Counted from the first letter of the stretch, positions 1 to 8,000 are shown. The stretch is DNA of 16,875 bases from an uncultured Synergistales bacterium (GCA_905233335.1 CAJOED010000011.1:4077-20951), one strand, 5' to 3'. The notes: a model not told the origin generated them from the letters alone. Numbers and translations: made by a program.

Positions 1-66
1 CTGATAACTCACGGGACAAAAGCAGAAAATTCACATCAGCTTGTCGAAAAATGGCTGAAAATATAG
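1..66 (+). CDS. C-terminal end of a flavodoxin-like protein (partial)
   Basis: The window opens inside a reading frame that runs from base 1 to a TAG at 64-66 and encodes 21 residues ending in LVEKWLKI. The pattern (hydrophobic-HG-x-K-A-x-N-S ... V-E-K-W-L-K) matches the last helix of flavodoxin-like proteins. It also resembles the tail encoded at 628-726 (AIAGHTAQNSQ ... IDRWLKSLG). The likely reading is therefore an upstream paralogue of the flavodoxin at 182. Only the tail is visible, so cofactor sites and any signal peptide cannot be judged. Confidence 0.5.
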   Translation: MITHGTKAENSHQLVEKWLKI

Positions 67-112
67 TGCTTGTCATCAAGTGTATGTATACGGCGCAAAA
101 GTAGCGTATGTA

Positions 113-172
113 TTAGTAATTCACGGGGTGAACGTAAAAAGCTCATTCGGCCTCGTGGAAAAATATATAGGA
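113..172 (+). pseudogene. Decayed copy of a flavodoxin C-terminal tail
   Basis: Read in the frame of the downstream gene, this stretch gives LVIHGVNVKSSFGLVEKYIG. Aligned without gaps to the tail at bases 1-60, 8 of 20 residues are identical (L, H, G, S, L, V, E, K) and several others are conservative (I/V, A/V, W/Y, L/I). It has no start codon with a ribosome binding site and no body of its own, and it runs directly into the Shine-Dalgarno region of the next gene. The simplest explanation is a remnant left by recombination or deletion among tandem flavodoxin genes. Chance resemblance in so short a stretch cannot be excluded. Confidence 0.4.
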
Positions 173-174
173 GG
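169..174 (+). promoter_or_regulatory. Ribosome binding site that fixes the flavodoxin start
   Basis: AGGAGG lies 7 bases before the ATG at 182. It selects the start that gives a clean signal peptide, rather than the in-frame GTG at 80. Confidence 0.8.
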
Positions 175-181
175 TTGCATC

Positions 182-697
182 ATGAAAAAATTATTGCTGG
201 TAGTGTTAGTTGTTGTGTGCATGGTAAGTGCTGCGGACGCAAAAAGTCTTGTTGCTGTGTTCTCACGTGCTGACGAAAATTACAGCGTCGGATACATCAC
301 AAAAGGCAACACGATGATACTTGCGGAAATGATAGCGGCGAAAACTGGCTCTGACTTGTTCGAGGTAGCTCCGGCCAAGAAATATGCTGCTGACTACGAG
401 ACGTGTATCGACGTGGCCAAGAAGGAGCAGAACATGCGCGCTCGTCCCGCAATACTTGAGGACAAGGACATAACGGAGTACGACACAATATTTTTTGGTT
501 ATCCGATATGGTGGGGAGATATTCCCATGTGCATGTACACGTTCATAGAGGCTCACGACTGGAGCGGGAAGACCGTAATACCTTTCTGCACACATGAAGG
601 GAGCGGAGCAGGACGCACGAACTCGACGCTGAAGAGTTGCTTGCGATTGCCGGACATACTGCACAGAACAGCCAGAAGACTGCAGAGCGCGAAATAG
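182..697 (+). CDS. Exported flavodoxin-like protein with a frame-shifted C-terminus
   Basis: From the ATG at 182 the frame encodes 171 residues. Residues 1-20 form a signal peptide (MKK, a Leu/Val-rich core, then an A-x-A type site SAADA), so the protein is probably periplasmic, which is unusual for an FMN protein but known in anaerobes. The mature part has the flavodoxin-4-like order: a VAVFSRADEN phosphate loop, a long spacer, the YDTIFFGYPIWWGDIP segment that packs on the flavin, and PFCTHEGSGAGRT. After GRTNSTLKS the frame becomes Arg/Leu-rich (CLRLPDILHRTARR) and stops at 695-697. The expected family ending is found in another frame at 628-726. The gene is thus a likely frameshifted or internally deleted flavodoxin. 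Electron partner and substrate are unknown. Confidence 0.75.
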   Translation: MKKLLLVVLVVVCMVSAADAKSLVAVFSRADENYSVGYITKGNTMILAEMIAAKTGSDLFEVAPAKKYAADYETCIDVAKKEQNMRARPAILEDKDITEYDTIFFGYPIWWGDIPMCMYTFIEAHDWSGKTVIPFCTHEGSGAGRTNSTLKSCLRLPDILHRTARRLQSAK

Positions 698-726
698 ACA
701 GGTGGCTGAAAAGTTTAGGTATGTAG
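628..726 (+). other. Displaced C-terminal tail of the flavodoxin (other frame)
   Basis: In the frame one base behind the flavodoxin ORF, bases 628-726 read AEELLAIAGHTAQNSQ, then a charged helix and DRWLKSLGM, ending at TAG 724-726. This is the typical last strand and helix of the family and resembles the tail at 1-66. Joining it to GRTNSTLKS would still lack about ten residues usually found in between, so a deletion whose length is not a multiple of three is more likely than a single-base slip. Confidence 0.6.
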
Positions 727-737
727 TGCAAAAAAAA

Positions 738-776
738 ATTGCTCCCTCATCACACACGACGGGGGAGCATTTACTT
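738..776. terminator. Bidirectional terminator between converging genes
   Basis: A stem TGCTCCC (740-746) / GGGAGCA (763-769) is preceded by a run of A and followed by a T-rich stretch. It can end transcripts of the flavodoxin (rightward) and of the secreted protein gene ending at 778 (leftward). Confidence 0.65.
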
Positions 777-777
777 T

Positions 778-1491
778 CTAGAAATGGTAACCGTTGCTGA
801 ATGTCCGAAATCTTTTCCCGTTGCGCATTAACGTATTCCCGTTGATTGTGTACGCTCCATTTTCCTTTACGACTTTCCCCGTCCAGTTCCCCTCAACAGT
901 CTCTAGAGAGTTTCCGTTGCGGCCAAGCACTACAATCCAGTGATGCGCATTCGTAACCTGCAATATATCTCCTGCCCTGACCTGACTCAATTTCGTGAAC
1001 GCTGTCCCTTCACGCGGTGAATCTTTCCCGTACACATACTTCACGAAATCCGCCGCATAAGCCATGCACCCTCTGCATTTCCACCCGGAAAGTTTCGGTC
1101 TCTGTGCCCCTCCGAACGGCGTGCCGGGCTTCCACCGTGCGTCATTCAGAAAGCTGTTCACTTTGGGTGAATATTTCGTTACGGCTTTCGGAGCTGTCGT
1201 CTGTTTCTGCTGCTGTTTCGGGGCGGGCTGTTGAGCTTGCTGTTTCGGGGCTTGCGGCTGTTGCGCGGGCTGTTTGGGCGTGGGCTGTGCCTGCTTCTTG
1301 GCCTGCTGCTTCTGCTGTTTGTTCCTGGCCTGCTCGTTCTTTACGTAATTCCGAATTTCCTGCGCCGGGTCAACTCTTTGTGATTGTGTTTTTGCTCTCT
1401 GTGTCAAAAATTCCTGCGGTATCGTCGTCTTTGCCTGTGCCGGAAAACTCATCATCATAACTATCAACGCAACAACAAATTTTTTTGGCAT
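778..1491 (-). CDS. Secreted NlpC/P60- or CHAP-like cysteine hydrolase with a Q/P/K linker
   Basis: The gene encodes 237 residues. Residues 1-20 are a signal peptide ending in PAQA. Residues about 55-103 are a low-complexity linker of Gln, Lys, Pro and Ala repeats (KQQA, PKQ). The C-terminal domain (about 108-237) contains WKCRGCMAYAADFVKYVYG, then GDILQVTNAHHWIVVLG and ETVEGNW. This Cys ... His ... acidic/Asn order is that of the NlpC/P60-CHAP peptidase clan, with C139 or C142 and H183/H184 as candidate catalytic residues. Such enzymes cut peptide or amide bonds in peptidoglycan; that role here is inferred. The start is supported by GGAGG about 9 bases upstream. The gene follows the terminator of the argS operon and may have its own promoter. 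The exact family is uncertain. Confidence 0.65.
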   Translation of the reverse strand: MPKKFVVALIVMMMSFPAQAKTTIPQEFLTQRAKTQSQRVDPAQEIRNYVKNEQARNKQQKQQAKKQAQPTPKQPAQQPQAPKQQAQQPAPKQQQKQTTAPKAVTKYSPKVNSFLNDARWKPGTPFGGAQRPKLSGWKCRGCMAYAADFVKYVYGKDSPREGTAFTKLSQVRAGDILQVTNAHHWIVVLGRNGNSLETVEGNWTGKVVKENGAYTINGNTLMRNGKRFRTFSNGYHF

Positions 1492-1511
1492 AACTCACTA
1501 CCTCCGAAAAA

Positions 1512-1548
1512 TATTATCCCCCGTTCACGACAAAACATGGCGGGGGAC
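1512..1548 (-). terminator. Terminator of the secA-argS-DivIC operon
   Basis: On the minus strand a stem TCCCCCG/CGGGGGA (1547-1541 and 1523-1517, loop of 17 bases) is followed by TAATATTTTT. It lies just after the DivIC-like gene and just before the secreted hydrolase gene. Confidence 0.7.
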
Positions 1549-1554
1549 TTCTCT

Positions 1555-1866
1555 TTATTCACTCTGCAATTCCGGCTCTGCTTCAGAAACATCCGGGCTT
1601 CTCAGCAGTATAACCCGTTCTCCCTTACCGACAAGATTATACTGTTCGCGCGCAAGGTGTTCTACTCCTTCCTGTGTCTTGTAGAACGCTACTTTCTCAC
1701 GGTAATTTCTCACACTTTCCTGTTTCTGCCGGAGAACTTCCTCACTCTTCCCGATGGACTCGCGTATCTGTGCTATTCTGTCAAGCTCGAACTTGTAGTA
1801 ACTGAACGTAATAGCCAGTCCCAGCACAGAAAGAGTGATTAATATTATGCGCCGCAGAGTAGGCAT
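1555..1866 (-). CDS. Septum formation initiator family protein (DivIC/FtsB-like)
   Basis: A 103-residue bitopic protein. It has a short basic N-terminus (MPTLRR), one membrane helix (about residues 6-24), a coiled coil (about 27-62, with RIAQIRES, RQKQESVRNYREK), then the family signature EGVEHLAREQYNLVGKGERVILL. The closing AREQYNLV-x-x-GE pattern is characteristic of DivIC/FtsB, which bridges FtsL and FtsQ/DivIB in the divisome at the cytoplasmic membrane. Its ATG directly follows the argS stop codon (TAAATG), so its translation is probably coupled to argS. It is the last gene of the operon. Length and topology are usual for the family. Confidence 0.85.
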   Translation of the reverse strand: MPTLRRIILITLSVLGLAITFSYYKFELDRIAQIRESIGKSEEVLRQKQESVRNYREKVAFYKTQEGVEHLAREQYNLVGKGERVILLRSPDVSEAEPELQSE

Positions 1867-3537
1867 TTACATTCTTTCAGGAGCATTCACTCCGAGAAGC
1901 TCAAGGCATGACGCAATGACGATTTTTGCCGCCCTCACGAGATTAATTCTTCCGCGCGAAATTTTTTCGTCAGGCTCATCGAGTATCCTGCTCGTGTTGT
2001 AGAACGCATGAAACACTCCCGCAAGATTCAGAACGTACCCGGTCAGCACCTGCGGAGCTAATTCGTTCGAGGCCTGCACGATGTTTTCAGGGTAGAACGA
2101 GAGAGCATCGGCCAAGTCCCGCGCGTTTTTGTCGTCGAATATCTTTTCGGGTATGTCTTCACCGTCGAGAGCGTCAACGTTTCCGCCCCTGTTCGCGAAC
2201 TCACGCAGAACTCCCGAAATACGAGCGTGCGCATACTGTACATAATACACGGGATTTTCGCTGCCCTGTTTCTTTGCGAGGTCGAGATCGAAATCGAGCT
2301 GGCTGTCGGAACGCCTCATCAGGAAAAAGAATCTCGTAGCGTCAACACCTGCCTCATCAAGAACATCACGAAGGGTGATAAATTCTCCGGCTCTCGTCGA
2401 CATGGTAACAATTTCGCCGCCGCGCAGTAAGTTCACGAGCTGTATCAATAGTACGGTGAAGTCGTCGGGGTTTCTGCCCATTGCCTTAATCGCCGCTTTC
2501 ACCCTCGCAATGTAGCCGTGATGATCCGCGCCCCATACGTCAATTACGCGCTCAAAGTTTCGTGTTATGAACTTGTCGCGGTGGTACGCAATGTCTGACG
2601 CAAAGTATGTCGGTATTCCGTTCGCACGCACTAAGACCCGGTCTTTGTCGTCGCCGATTGTGTCTTCTGTCCTGAACCATAAAGCTCCGTCCTGCTCGTA
2701 TGCATAGCCGTTTGATTTCAGCTCATTCATTGCGGATTTCACGAGGCCGTTTTTGTGCAGGTAGCCTTCAGGGAAAAAGTTGTCGAATTTCACCCGGAAA
2801 TTTTCGAGGTCGGACTTTATGCCGTTCATGATTTTTTCTGCGGCGTAGTGCTTGAAGTATTCGAGGCTGTCCTCACGGGGTACACCCAAAAATTTTTCGC
2901 CCTCAATCGCAATAATTTCGCGTGCAAGGTCATAGATATATGCTCCCCTGTAGCCGTTCTCCGGGAAATTTGCTTCTTGGCCGAGCACCTCAAAATATCT
3001 TGCCTGAGTCGACTTTCCGAGCGTCTCAATCTGCAGTCCCGAATCATTCACGTAATATTCTCTCTGCACATTCCACCCCGTGAATTTTAGTATGCGCGCG
3101 ACACAATCACCGACTGCTGCTCCTCGTCCGTGTCCGATGTGAAGGGGCCCGGTGGGATTAGCACTGACGAACTCGACCTGAATTTTGCGGTTGTTGCCGA
3201 GATTTACGCCGCCGTAGTTCTCCCCCTGCTTCAGAATATCACTCACGACATCAGCGTAGAATTTCCCCGACAGAAACACATTCAGGAAACCCGGCCTTGC
3301 GATTTCTGTTTTCGCGATAACGTCAGAATGCAGAGCGTCAGAAATTTTCTGTGCAATGTTCATGGGATTGTCTTTGAGGGACTTCGCTAACTTCATGGCA
3401 ATGTTCGCTGCTCTGTCCCCGTGCCCTTCATGCTTTGGACGTTCGAACAACGCGCCGGAATTTTCTGCTCCTAGTGTGTTCACTGCTTCTTGTAGTGCTG
3501 TGTTGAGTTTCGTAACTGCTGTATTTTCGCCTGTCAT
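1867..3537 (-). CDS. argS: Arginyl-tRNA synthetase
   Basis: A 556-residue class I aminoacyl-tRNA synthetase that charges tRNA-Arg. Visible landmarks in order: an N-terminal Add-1 domain (about 1-100), SANPTGPLHIGHGRG with the HIGH motif at residues 133-136, DVWGADHHGYIARVKAA (about 333-349), VTMSTRAGEF, where MSTR (about 379-382) replaces KMSK as in most ArgRS, and the C-terminal anticodon-binding helical domain ending LELLGVNAPERM. The length is normal. AGGAGG 7 bases before the ATG supports the start. It lies 54 bases downstream of the exported DUF3857-like gene and abuts the DivIC-like gene. Confidence 0.97.
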   Translation of the reverse strand: MTGENTAVTKLNTALQEAVNTLGAENSGALFERPKHEGHGDRAANIAMKLAKSLKDNPMNIAQKISDALHSDVIAKTEIARPGFLNVFLSGKFYADVVSDILKQGENYGGVNLGNNRKIQVEFVSANPTGPLHIGHGRGAAVGDCVARILKFTGWNVQREYYVNDSGLQIETLGKSTQARYFEVLGQEANFPENGYRGAYIYDLAREIIAIEGEKFLGVPREDSLEYFKHYAAEKIMNGIKSDLENFRVKFDNFFPEGYLHKNGLVKSAMNELKSNGYAYEQDGALWFRTEDTIGDDKDRVLVRANGIPTYFASDIAYHRDKFITRNFERVIDVWGADHHGYIARVKAAIKAMGRNPDDFTVLLIQLVNLLRGGEIVTMSTRAGEFITLRDVLDEAGVDATRFFFLMRRSDSQLDFDLDLAKKQGSENPVYYVQYAHARISGVLREFANRGGNVDALDGEDIPEKIFDDKNARDLADALSFYPENIVQASNELAPQVLTGYVLNLAGVFHAFYNTSRILDEPDEKISRGRINLVRAAKIVIASCLELLGVNAPERM

Positions 3538-3551
3538 TATTTTCCTCCTGT

Positions 3552-3611
3552 CTTACTGGTGTATGACCTGTTCACTGTACATTCTCATTCTCTACCTTAC
3601 TGGTATATGAC
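3552..3611. repeat. Pair of 16-bp direct repeats in front of argS
   Basis: CTTACTGGTGTATGAC (3552-3567) and CTTACTGGTATATGAC (3596-3611) differ at one base and start 44 bases apart. The right copy encodes the last residues (HIPVR) of the upstream gene. The left copy is the same sequence as untranslated DNA just before the argS ribosome binding site. Confidence 0.7.
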
Positions 3612-5442
3612 GTGATGAGAAATTTCTCCACTGATCCAGACATCTCCGCAATAACGGCATATTCCCTGCTGACACGCTCGGCATATTGACCTCCAACCGT
3701 GCGTCTGCTGTCAGTCTGTGCCGTCTGTTTCGGTAATTATCGCTGTAGTTTATCTTCTCATTCGTTCGCGGAGTACTTCCTGACACGAGAGCTTCACTTG
3801 CGCTTTTCGGGAAACCTAGAGTGATATTCTGCTCAATCACGAACGGGAATAATATTTCTACGGGAGCATCAAGCAGATAAAGCCTCCTCATTGCGGACGG
3901 CTCGAAAAATGGAAGTATCGCCAGCATTCCCATGCCCGTACCAGCTACACCGGGCTTATTCTCGACAACAAATGATACTTCGGGAATGCCTTTCACGAGC
4001 TTATACTTCACATTCTTGTAGTTCGTGAGTTTCGGGAACATCGTGAGAACTGCTCCCCTTGCTGTGCCGTCCGTCGGAGTATTGCCAAGAAGCAGGGCCG
4101 CCCATGCTCCGCCCAGCGAAACTTTCACTGTACCGTTCAGCAGTCCATTTTCGTTCAGCCGTAAGTCCATTATCGCGGAGAGTTTGTTCTCTTCTGACTT
4201 TGTGCCCGGTATGCGACGAGATATTAACCTTCCGTCCCTCGTAATGCTGAAAACTTTTGCGCCGTCAAGTAATTTTGCGTCGTGCATGTCGTGAAAGTGT
4301 ATGTTCTTCATGTCCTGCACTTCAAGCAACGGGGCGTAAAACATCCCTGAAGTAATCGGTGTCCTGCTGTCGGGGTCGAACGGCAACTGCCACAACACAG
4401 AAGCATCAACTTTCTGTGAGACGAGCCATGATTTTGCCAGCATGATTTTTTCTTCACGGGTGAAGGGTGCATTCGCCGGGAATTTTCGCCGTGAACCTTC
4501 CGCCAAAACTATTTCCGGCTGTTTCATGAGCCACGACACAAGATTTATAGTTCCGTTCTCTTTGTCCTGTTTCAGTCCTACAGAAAGTTCACCGGGAATA
4601 TTGAGGCCGTTCGTGTCTTCTGCTGCTCTCTGCATTGCGATAGTGCCGGAGTCGCCCTGCCTCGTGCTGAAAACTACTCCCGCTCTCTGTACTCTCGCTA
4701 ATTCTCCCGCCGAACTGTACGGGTCCGCATTCATGTAACGCCACCGATAGAATTTCTCCGTCTTCAAGTCCTCGAACGTCGGCCTGATGTTTTCCGGGAA
4801 AGTCCTATACGATAATTCCTGAGGCGCATGAACTTCTACGACAGCTTCCCACACGCGCAAGTCCTCCTGAAACCAGCACAGAGCGTCCGTATCAAGATGT
4901 TCATCAAGCTCTTCATTCCACGACAGCGCAATAATGAACGTATCAGGCAGTCCCTGAAAATTTACGCTGACAATTCCTGCGTCTTTATGTTCTTCGGGAG
5001 TTATGCTGCTGACTTTCACGCCGCCGTAAAAATCGTACACGCTCGCTTCAAGAACATCAATGCTTCCTCTTGTCGGCACGGGAATATTCCAGTTCGTCCA
5101 TTTGCCGCCGAGTCCTTTGCGCCCAAGAATTACGTAAAGCCTCGTGATGAGCATTCCGCCCTCGTCCGTCCGTGAAATAATTGCGCGTTTGTGCCAAATT
5201 ATTCCCTGCGCGTCAGGGTACGTCTTGAAGTTCGGGTTCATCTGTAGCATTTGTTTCAAGTTGTATTCAGGAGCTTCTGTCTGGCGTGCGATTATGTTAC
5301 CTTTCGCCAAGTTCGAGAGCATTCCTGACATGTTGAGATTTTCGGGGGGCTTGATGTTCATTTTCGTGATGTCGATAATATCACTGGCATTTGCAGGTAT
5401 GACACACAGCACCAACAGCAGAAATATTATTACCTTCCTCAA
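3592..5442 (-). CDS. Exported protein resembling DUF3857/transglutaminase-like proteins, apparently without the catalytic Cys
   Basis: The best start is the TTG at 5442-5440. It gives a 616-residue protein beginning with a signal peptide (MRKVIIFLLLVLCVIPANA), with GGGAGGGGG about 8 bases upstream inside the end of secA. Residues about 70-260 (HKRAIISRT, WFQEDLRVWEAVVEVHAPQELSYR, FYRWRYMNADP, VVFSTRQG) are beta-rich and look like the DUF3857 domain that precedes a transglutaminase core. The following part (TREEKIMLAKSWLVSQKVDA at about 328-347, then FHDMHDAKLLDG from about 383) follows the layout of that core, but no Cys stands where the catalytic one is expected. The tail (about 420-616) is beta-rich. 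It sits 2 bases after secA and is probably translated with it. The family assignment is my inference from pattern only; function unknown. Confidence 0.55.
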   Translation of the reverse strand: MRKVIIFLLLVLCVIPANASDIIDITKMNIKPPENLNMSGMLSNLAKGNIIARQTEAPEYNLKQMLQMNPNFKTYPDAQGIIWHKRAIISRTDEGGMLITRLYVILGRKGLGGKWTNWNIPVPTRGSIDVLEASVYDFYGGVKVSSITPEEHKDAGIVSVNFQGLPDTFIIALSWNEELDEHLDTDALCWFQEDLRVWEAVVEVHAPQELSYRTFPENIRPTFEDLKTEKFYRWRYMNADPYSSAGELARVQRAGVVFSTRQGDSGTIAMQRAAEDTNGLNIPGELSVGLKQDKENGTINLVSWLMKQPEIVLAEGSRRKFPANAPFTREEKIMLAKSWLVSQKVDASVLWQLPFDPDSRTPITSGMFYAPLLEVQDMKNIHFHDMHDAKLLDGAKVFSITRDGRLISRRIPGTKSEENKLSAIMDLRLNENGLLNGTVKVSLGGAWAALLLGNTPTDGTARGAVLTMFPKLTNYKNVKYKLVKGIPEVSFVVENKPGVAGTGMGMLAILPFFEPSAMRRLYLLDAPVEILFPFVIEQNITLGFPKSASEALVSGSTPRTNEKINYSDNYRNRRHRLTADARLEVNMPSVSAGNMPLLRRCLDQWRNFSSRHIPVR

Positions 5443-5444
5443 TG

Positions 5445-8000
5445 CTATAACCCCCTCCCATGACAATACTTGTACTTTTTCCCGGAACCGCACGGGCACG
5501 GGTCATTGCGTCCAACTTTCGCAACTTTCTTTATCGGCTCACGAGGTGAAGCGGGCGCGTTCGTGTGAAATTCCTGCTTCTGAAGCGTCATTTTGCGTTC
5601 GGGCTTGTCGTTCTCGCTCATTATTCTCACCCTGAAAGCCTGTTCCGTGAATGATGACTTCACCTGCTCCATCATATCCGTAAAAAGGTTGTAGCTCTCG
5701 AACTGGTATTCGACGAGCGGATCTTTCTGCCCGATAGCCCGCAGTCCTATGCCACGCCGTAATTCGTCCATGCCCGTAAGATGTTCACGCCAGGCGTTGT
5801 CGAGTGTGTTCAGCAGAATGTAGCGCATTATTCGTCCCGCAATGGGAGTTTCGGAGTTCGCGTTGATTTCAGAAATTTTTGCGTCGTACTTGGCCTTGAT
5901 GTTCCCGGAAATCTCTTCCCTCATGCCCTCCATGTCGAGCCTGTTATCGACCTCCGCGATTTTCCCTTCTGCCCCTGCTCCGAAAAGTGCCCGTAGTCTT
6001 GATGCGGCGTGTTCCGGGTCAGCCTGTGAGTTGTCTTCAGGAAAATATTTATCGAGAACGTCATTAATTACCCCGTTCACAACGTCCCACCCGTAAGACG
6101 GCATTTCGTCATCAGGTGTTGCGAGAATTTCTGCTCGTTCGGAGTATATTGCTTCTCTCTGCTGGTTCATGACGTTATCGTACGCTAACAACTGCCGGCG
6201 AATGTCAAAATGCATCTCCTCAACTTTTTTCTGTGAGTTCTCTATAATTCTGCTCAACATTGAGGACTCTATAGCTTCACCGTCCTTCAGGCCAAGTTTG
6301 CCCATAAGAGGCTGTATCTTCTCCGAACCGAACAGACGCAGCAAGTTATCTTCAAGCGACAGATAGAATCGTGATGTTCCCGGATCCCCCTGACGGCCTG
6401 AACGCCCGCGCAACTGGTTATCGATCCGGCGTGATTCGTGTCTTTCCGTGCCGATTATCGCGAGTCCTCCGAGAGCTACAACGCGCTCATGTTCTCCCTG
6501 TTCCGGTGGGTTGCCGCCAAGCATGATGTCAGTGCCGCGCCCCGCCATGTTCGTAGCAACCGTAACTGCTCCTGCTCTGCCTGCCTGCGCGATAATTTCT
6601 GCTTCCCGTTCGTGCTGTTTTGCGTTCAGTACGTTGTGCGGAATCTTGCGGGCTTTGAGGAGCTTGCTGACACGTTCGGAAATCTCTATTGACGTTGTGC
6701 CCACCAAAACGGGCTGTCCTGCCTTGTGCCTTTCGCTGACCTCGTCGATTACCGCGCTGAATTTCTCGTGTTCCGTTGCGTAAATCACATCGGGATTGTC
6801 GGTGCGTATCATGGGTTTGTGCGTGGGAATACTGACAACCTGCAGGCCGTAAATCTCTTTGAACTCTTCTGCTTCTGTTGCGGCTGTTCCCGTCATGCCT
6901 GCTAACTTGCTGTACATCCTGAAGTAGTTTTGCAGGGTGATGGTTGCAAGCGTCTGACTCTCACTTCCGACCTTCACGCGTTCTTTTGCCTCGATTGCCT
7001 GATGCAGACCGTCAGAGTACCTTCTACCTATCATCAAACGCCCGGTGAACTCATCTACTATTATCACTTCGCCGTCCTTAATGACGTAATCAGTATCAAG
7101 TTTGTAGAAGTTGTGAGCTTTGAGAGCCTGAATAACTCTGTGTGCAAGGTCAGAATGTGCTGCGTCGGAGAACAGTCCCGGCATTTTCAGGTAGTCCTCG
7201 CAACGCTGTATACCGTCTTCCGTCATTGAGATGCTGCGTTCTTTCTCGTCGGTCTCGTAATCTTTTCCGGCCTTGAGGAATCTTGCGGCGGAGTCTGCCT
7301 TCACGTAAAGCCCGGCATCATCATCAGAAGCTCCCGAAATGATGAGTGGAGTTCGTGCCTCGTCGATCAATATGCTGTCTACCTCGTCGACAATGCAGAA
7401 ATTATGCCCGCGCTGTACCATCTCATTGAGGCTCATGGTCATGTTGTCGCGTAAGTAGTCGAACCCGAACTCGGAATTTGTGCCGTAAGTTATGTCGGAG
7501 AGATATGCTGATTTTCGTTCGTTGTTGGGCATGTACGGGTAGATTACGCCGACATTGAGTCCGAGAAAGTTATAGATGGGGCTCATCCATTCAGCGTCTC
7601 TTTTCGCGAGGTAGTCATTGACTGTTACGAGGTGGACTCCCTCGCCCTTCATTGCGTTCAACACAACCGCGAGGGTAGCGACGAGGGTTTTGCCTTCACC
7701 TGTCTTCATTTCCGCAATGCGTCCGTCGTGAAGAGCCATGCCGCCGATGAGCTGAACATCATAGTGCCGCAAGCCTATAGTGCGTTCACTGACTTCACGA
7801 ACAATCGCGAACACTTCGGGGAGTATGTCGTCGGTGTCGTGCGGGCGTAACTCGTTGAAGCGTGCGCGGAGTTCGTCGTCGGATTTTGTGTGTATGTCGT
7901 CTGTGAAGCTGTTGATGATGTCGACGAGGCCGGAATATTTTTTCAGAGCCTTATCGTTCGGATCAAGTCCAAGTAATTTTTTTATGTTGTTGAGTATCAT
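5445..8000 (-). CDS. secA: Preprotein translocase ATPase SecA
   Basis: This 851-residue cytosolic and membrane-associated motor drives unfolded preproteins through SecYEG using ATP. Visible: GLRHYDVQLIGG and Walker A MKTGEGKT (98-105), the DEVDSILIDEARTPLI Walker B segment (about 205-220), the preprotein cross-linking region, ATNMAGRGTDIMLGG, RIDNQLRGRSGRQGDPG (motif VI), and the C-terminal zinc site CPCGSGKKYKYCH (C835, C837, C846, H847) that binds SecB or phospholipid. The length is typical and all motifs are intact. AGGAGA 5 bases upstream supports the ATG at 8000. It is the first gene of the leftward operon, and its last codons hold the ribosome binding site of the next gene. Confidence 0.98.
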   Translation of the reverse strand: MILNNIKKLLGLDPNDKALKKYSGLVDIINSFTDDIHTKSDDELRARFNELRPHDTDDILPEVFAIVREVSERTIGLRHYDVQLIGGMALHDGRIAEMKTGEGKTLVATLAVVLNAMKGEGVHLVTVNDYLAKRDAEWMSPIYNFLGLNVGVIYPYMPNNERKSAYLSDITYGTNSEFGFDYLRDNMTMSLNEMVQRGHNFCIVDEVDSILIDEARTPLIISGASDDDAGLYVKADSAARFLKAGKDYETDEKERSISMTEDGIQRCEDYLKMPGLFSDAAHSDLAHRVIQALKAHNFYKLDTDYVIKDGEVIIVDEFTGRLMIGRRYSDGLHQAIEAKERVKVGSESQTLATITLQNYFRMYSKLAGMTGTAATEAEEFKEIYGLQVVSIPTHKPMIRTDNPDVIYATEHEKFSAVIDEVSERHKAGQPVLVGTTSIEISERVSKLLKARKIPHNVLNAKQHEREAEIIAQAGRAGAVTVATNMAGRGTDIMLGGNPPEQGEHERVVALGGLAIIGTERHESRRIDNQLRGRSGRQGDPGTSRFYLSLEDNLLRLFGSEKIQPLMGKLGLKDGEAIESSMLSRIIENSQKKVEEMHFDIRRQLLAYDNVMNQQREAIYSERAEILATPDDEMPSYGWDVVNGVINDVLDKYFPEDNSQADPEHAASRLRALFGAGAEGKIAEVDNRLDMEGMREEISGNIKAKYDAKISEINANSETPIAGRIMRYILLNTLDNAWREHLTGMDELRRGIGLRAIGQKDPLVEYQFESYNLFTDMMEQVKSSFTEQAFRVRIMSENDKPERKMTLQKQEFHTNAPASPREPIKKVAKVGRNDPCPCGSGKKYKYCHGRGL

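Noticed and set aside
80..181. GTG start at 80 giving a longer flavodoxin
   Set aside because: The ATG at 182 has an ideal ribosome binding site and a signal peptide directly after it; the longer form would bury that signal inside the chain.
1200..1330. CRISPR-like or tandem repeat array
   Set aside because: The repeated GCTGTTTCGGGG-like units are coding low-complexity repeats (Gln, Pro, Lys) without regular spacers.
1017..1460. Long rightward ORF opposite the secreted hydrolase gene
   Set aside because: It is the antisense shadow of the Q/P/K repeat region and has a biased Ser/Ala/Val composition with no family features.
5443..5499. ATG start at 5499 for the exported DUF3857-like protein
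   Set aside because: It would overlap the secA end by 55 bases and put 19 residues before a clear signal peptide; the TTG at 5442 has a strong ribosome binding site.
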